Assembly (NCBI GenBank): GCA_003233075.1
Contig: QIKQ01000096.1
Location: 1-6,354, forward strand
From: Gammaproteobacteria bacterium
GTDB taxonomy: Bacteria > Pseudomonadota > Gammaproteobacteria > SZUA-21
Length of the DNA stretch: 6,354 nt
Direction of reading: 5' to 3'
The notes under the pieces are model-generated. The model ran no database searches. It saw nothing but the letters and a program-made list of their open reading frames with translations, and was not told the origin of the DNA. A program made the position numbers and the translations under genes. Below, in pieces: positions 5,900 to 6,354 of this stretch. Position 1 is the stretch's first letter, and every line of letters starts with the position of its first letter.

Positions 5900-6286
5900 C
5901 TATGCTCCCCAATAAAGCAACGCAGAACAAATAAACCAAAATATCCATTGAGGTAAGAGCAGGTAAGTTTTTACTTTACTCTTTAACCAAAAAAGTTGTA
6001 TCAACCAAACCACACCCCATAAAAAGAATAATAAACTTAAGAGTAAAGTAAGTTCATGTTCAAAGGCAATAAAATCAGTAAGCGATATTAGAAAGAGCAC
6101 AATTGTCACGAGTAACAAATCGATAGCGAGCATTTGAAATGCGCACATTGATTGCAGCCAATTCCGAGTTAATTTTTCATTTGTTTTGCTCGGCGCGATA
6201 CTTGCCGATTCAATAGTCCCACCTACGATATGAGCAATAACAGCAAGCAAGCTAAGGCACGCGACGATTAGTACTGGTATGTTCAT
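5900..6286 (-). CDS. Hypothetical membrane protein with four predicted helices
   Basis: I do not recognise this 128-residue family. Four hydrophobic segments are evident: about residues 3-23 (starting IPVLIVACLSLLAVIAHI), 48-69, 78-101 and 108-126, with a polar loop at 28-45 (SASIAPSKTNEKLTRNW) and few charges elsewhere. It is most likely an inner-membrane protein. The ATG at 6286 is chosen because AGGA (6295-6298) sits 8 bases upstream and the first helix follows at once. An in-frame TTG at 6316 would add ten mostly charged residues with no ribosome binding site. A promoter-like pair lies just upstream (6309-6337). coq7 follows on the same strand after 104 bases, so co-transcription is possible but not shown. 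Confidence 0.72.
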   Translation of the reverse strand: MNIPVLIVACLSLLAVIAHIVGGTIESASIAPSKTNEKLTRNWLQSMCAFQMLAIDLLLVTIVLFLISLTDFIAFEHELTLLLSLLFFLWGVVWLIQLFWLKSKVKTYLLLPQWIFWFICSALLYWGA

Positions 6287-6308
6287 TTTAGTTGTCCTAT
6301 TTTTAATT

Positions 6309-6337
6309 ATTTTCAAATAGACTAGTGTCGCTGTAAA
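6309..6337 (-). promoter_or_regulatory. Candidate sigma-70 promoter of the membrane protein gene
   Basis: On the minus strand TTTACA (6332-6337, 5 of 6 to TTGACA) is followed after exactly 17 bases by GAAAAT (6309-6314, 4 of 6 to TATAAT). The -10 box ends 22 bases before the ATG at 6286, leaving room for transcription start and the AGGA ribosome binding site. The box match is moderate in AT-rich DNA, so chance is possible. Confidence 0.42.
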
Positions 6338-6354
6338 ACGAGGAAAAAATACAT

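Noticed and set aside
5710..5934. 74-codon plus-strand open frame across the coq7 start and upstream gap
   Set aside because: It overlaps coq7 and the end of the membrane protein gene antisense, with no ribosome binding site and a composition typical of a shadow frame.

Overview
The window looks like ordinary chromosomal DNA from an AT-rich gammaproteobacterium, or a close relative, that respires with ubiquinone. The evidence is a TatD of the Escherichia coli subtype (starting DIGVNLT rather than with an HxH motif), an MsrA of E. coli length, a Coq7-type hydroxylase, and a phosphoribulokinase resembling the bacterial CbbP type. No mobile element, CRISPR array, tRNA or rRNA is visible. The assignment is inferred from protein resemblance recalled without a database search.

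Layout, left to right. At 54-135 a large nested hairpin separates an unidentifiable left neighbour from a small CPVC thioredoxin-fold protein (minus, 172-408). That gene is divergent from an HxlR-type regulator (plus, 551-892), with a perfect inverted repeat in the shared 142-base promoter gap. A FIST-domain sensor gene (minus) runs convergently into hxlR. It is broken near 970-977, and its conserved C-terminus survives in another frame, ending at 881. Next come a non-coding gap with a terminator (2177-2211), a phosphoribulokinase gene (minus, 2235-3107), and a 427-base gap (3108-3534). On the plus strand this gap carries a decayed-looking TPP-riboswitch-like motif with no thiamine gene after it. 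msrA (minus, 3535-4173) and tatD (plus, 4433-5218) are divergent. tatD converges on coq7 (minus, 5259-5795), which follows a four-helix membrane protein gene of unknown function (minus, 5900-6286).

How the genes fit together. Most look like single-gene units with their own ribosome binding sites, not one pathway. A loose common thread is redox biology: a CPVC protein beside a possibly redox-responsive HxlR regulator, methionine sulfoxide repair, and ubiquinone synthesis. Phosphoribulokinase is the only hint of Calvin-cycle autotrophy, and no RuBisCO or other cbb gene lies next to it here.

The observations most worth checking are the FIST frame break and the orphan TPP-riboswitch-like element. 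I did not find a convincing new multi-gene system.
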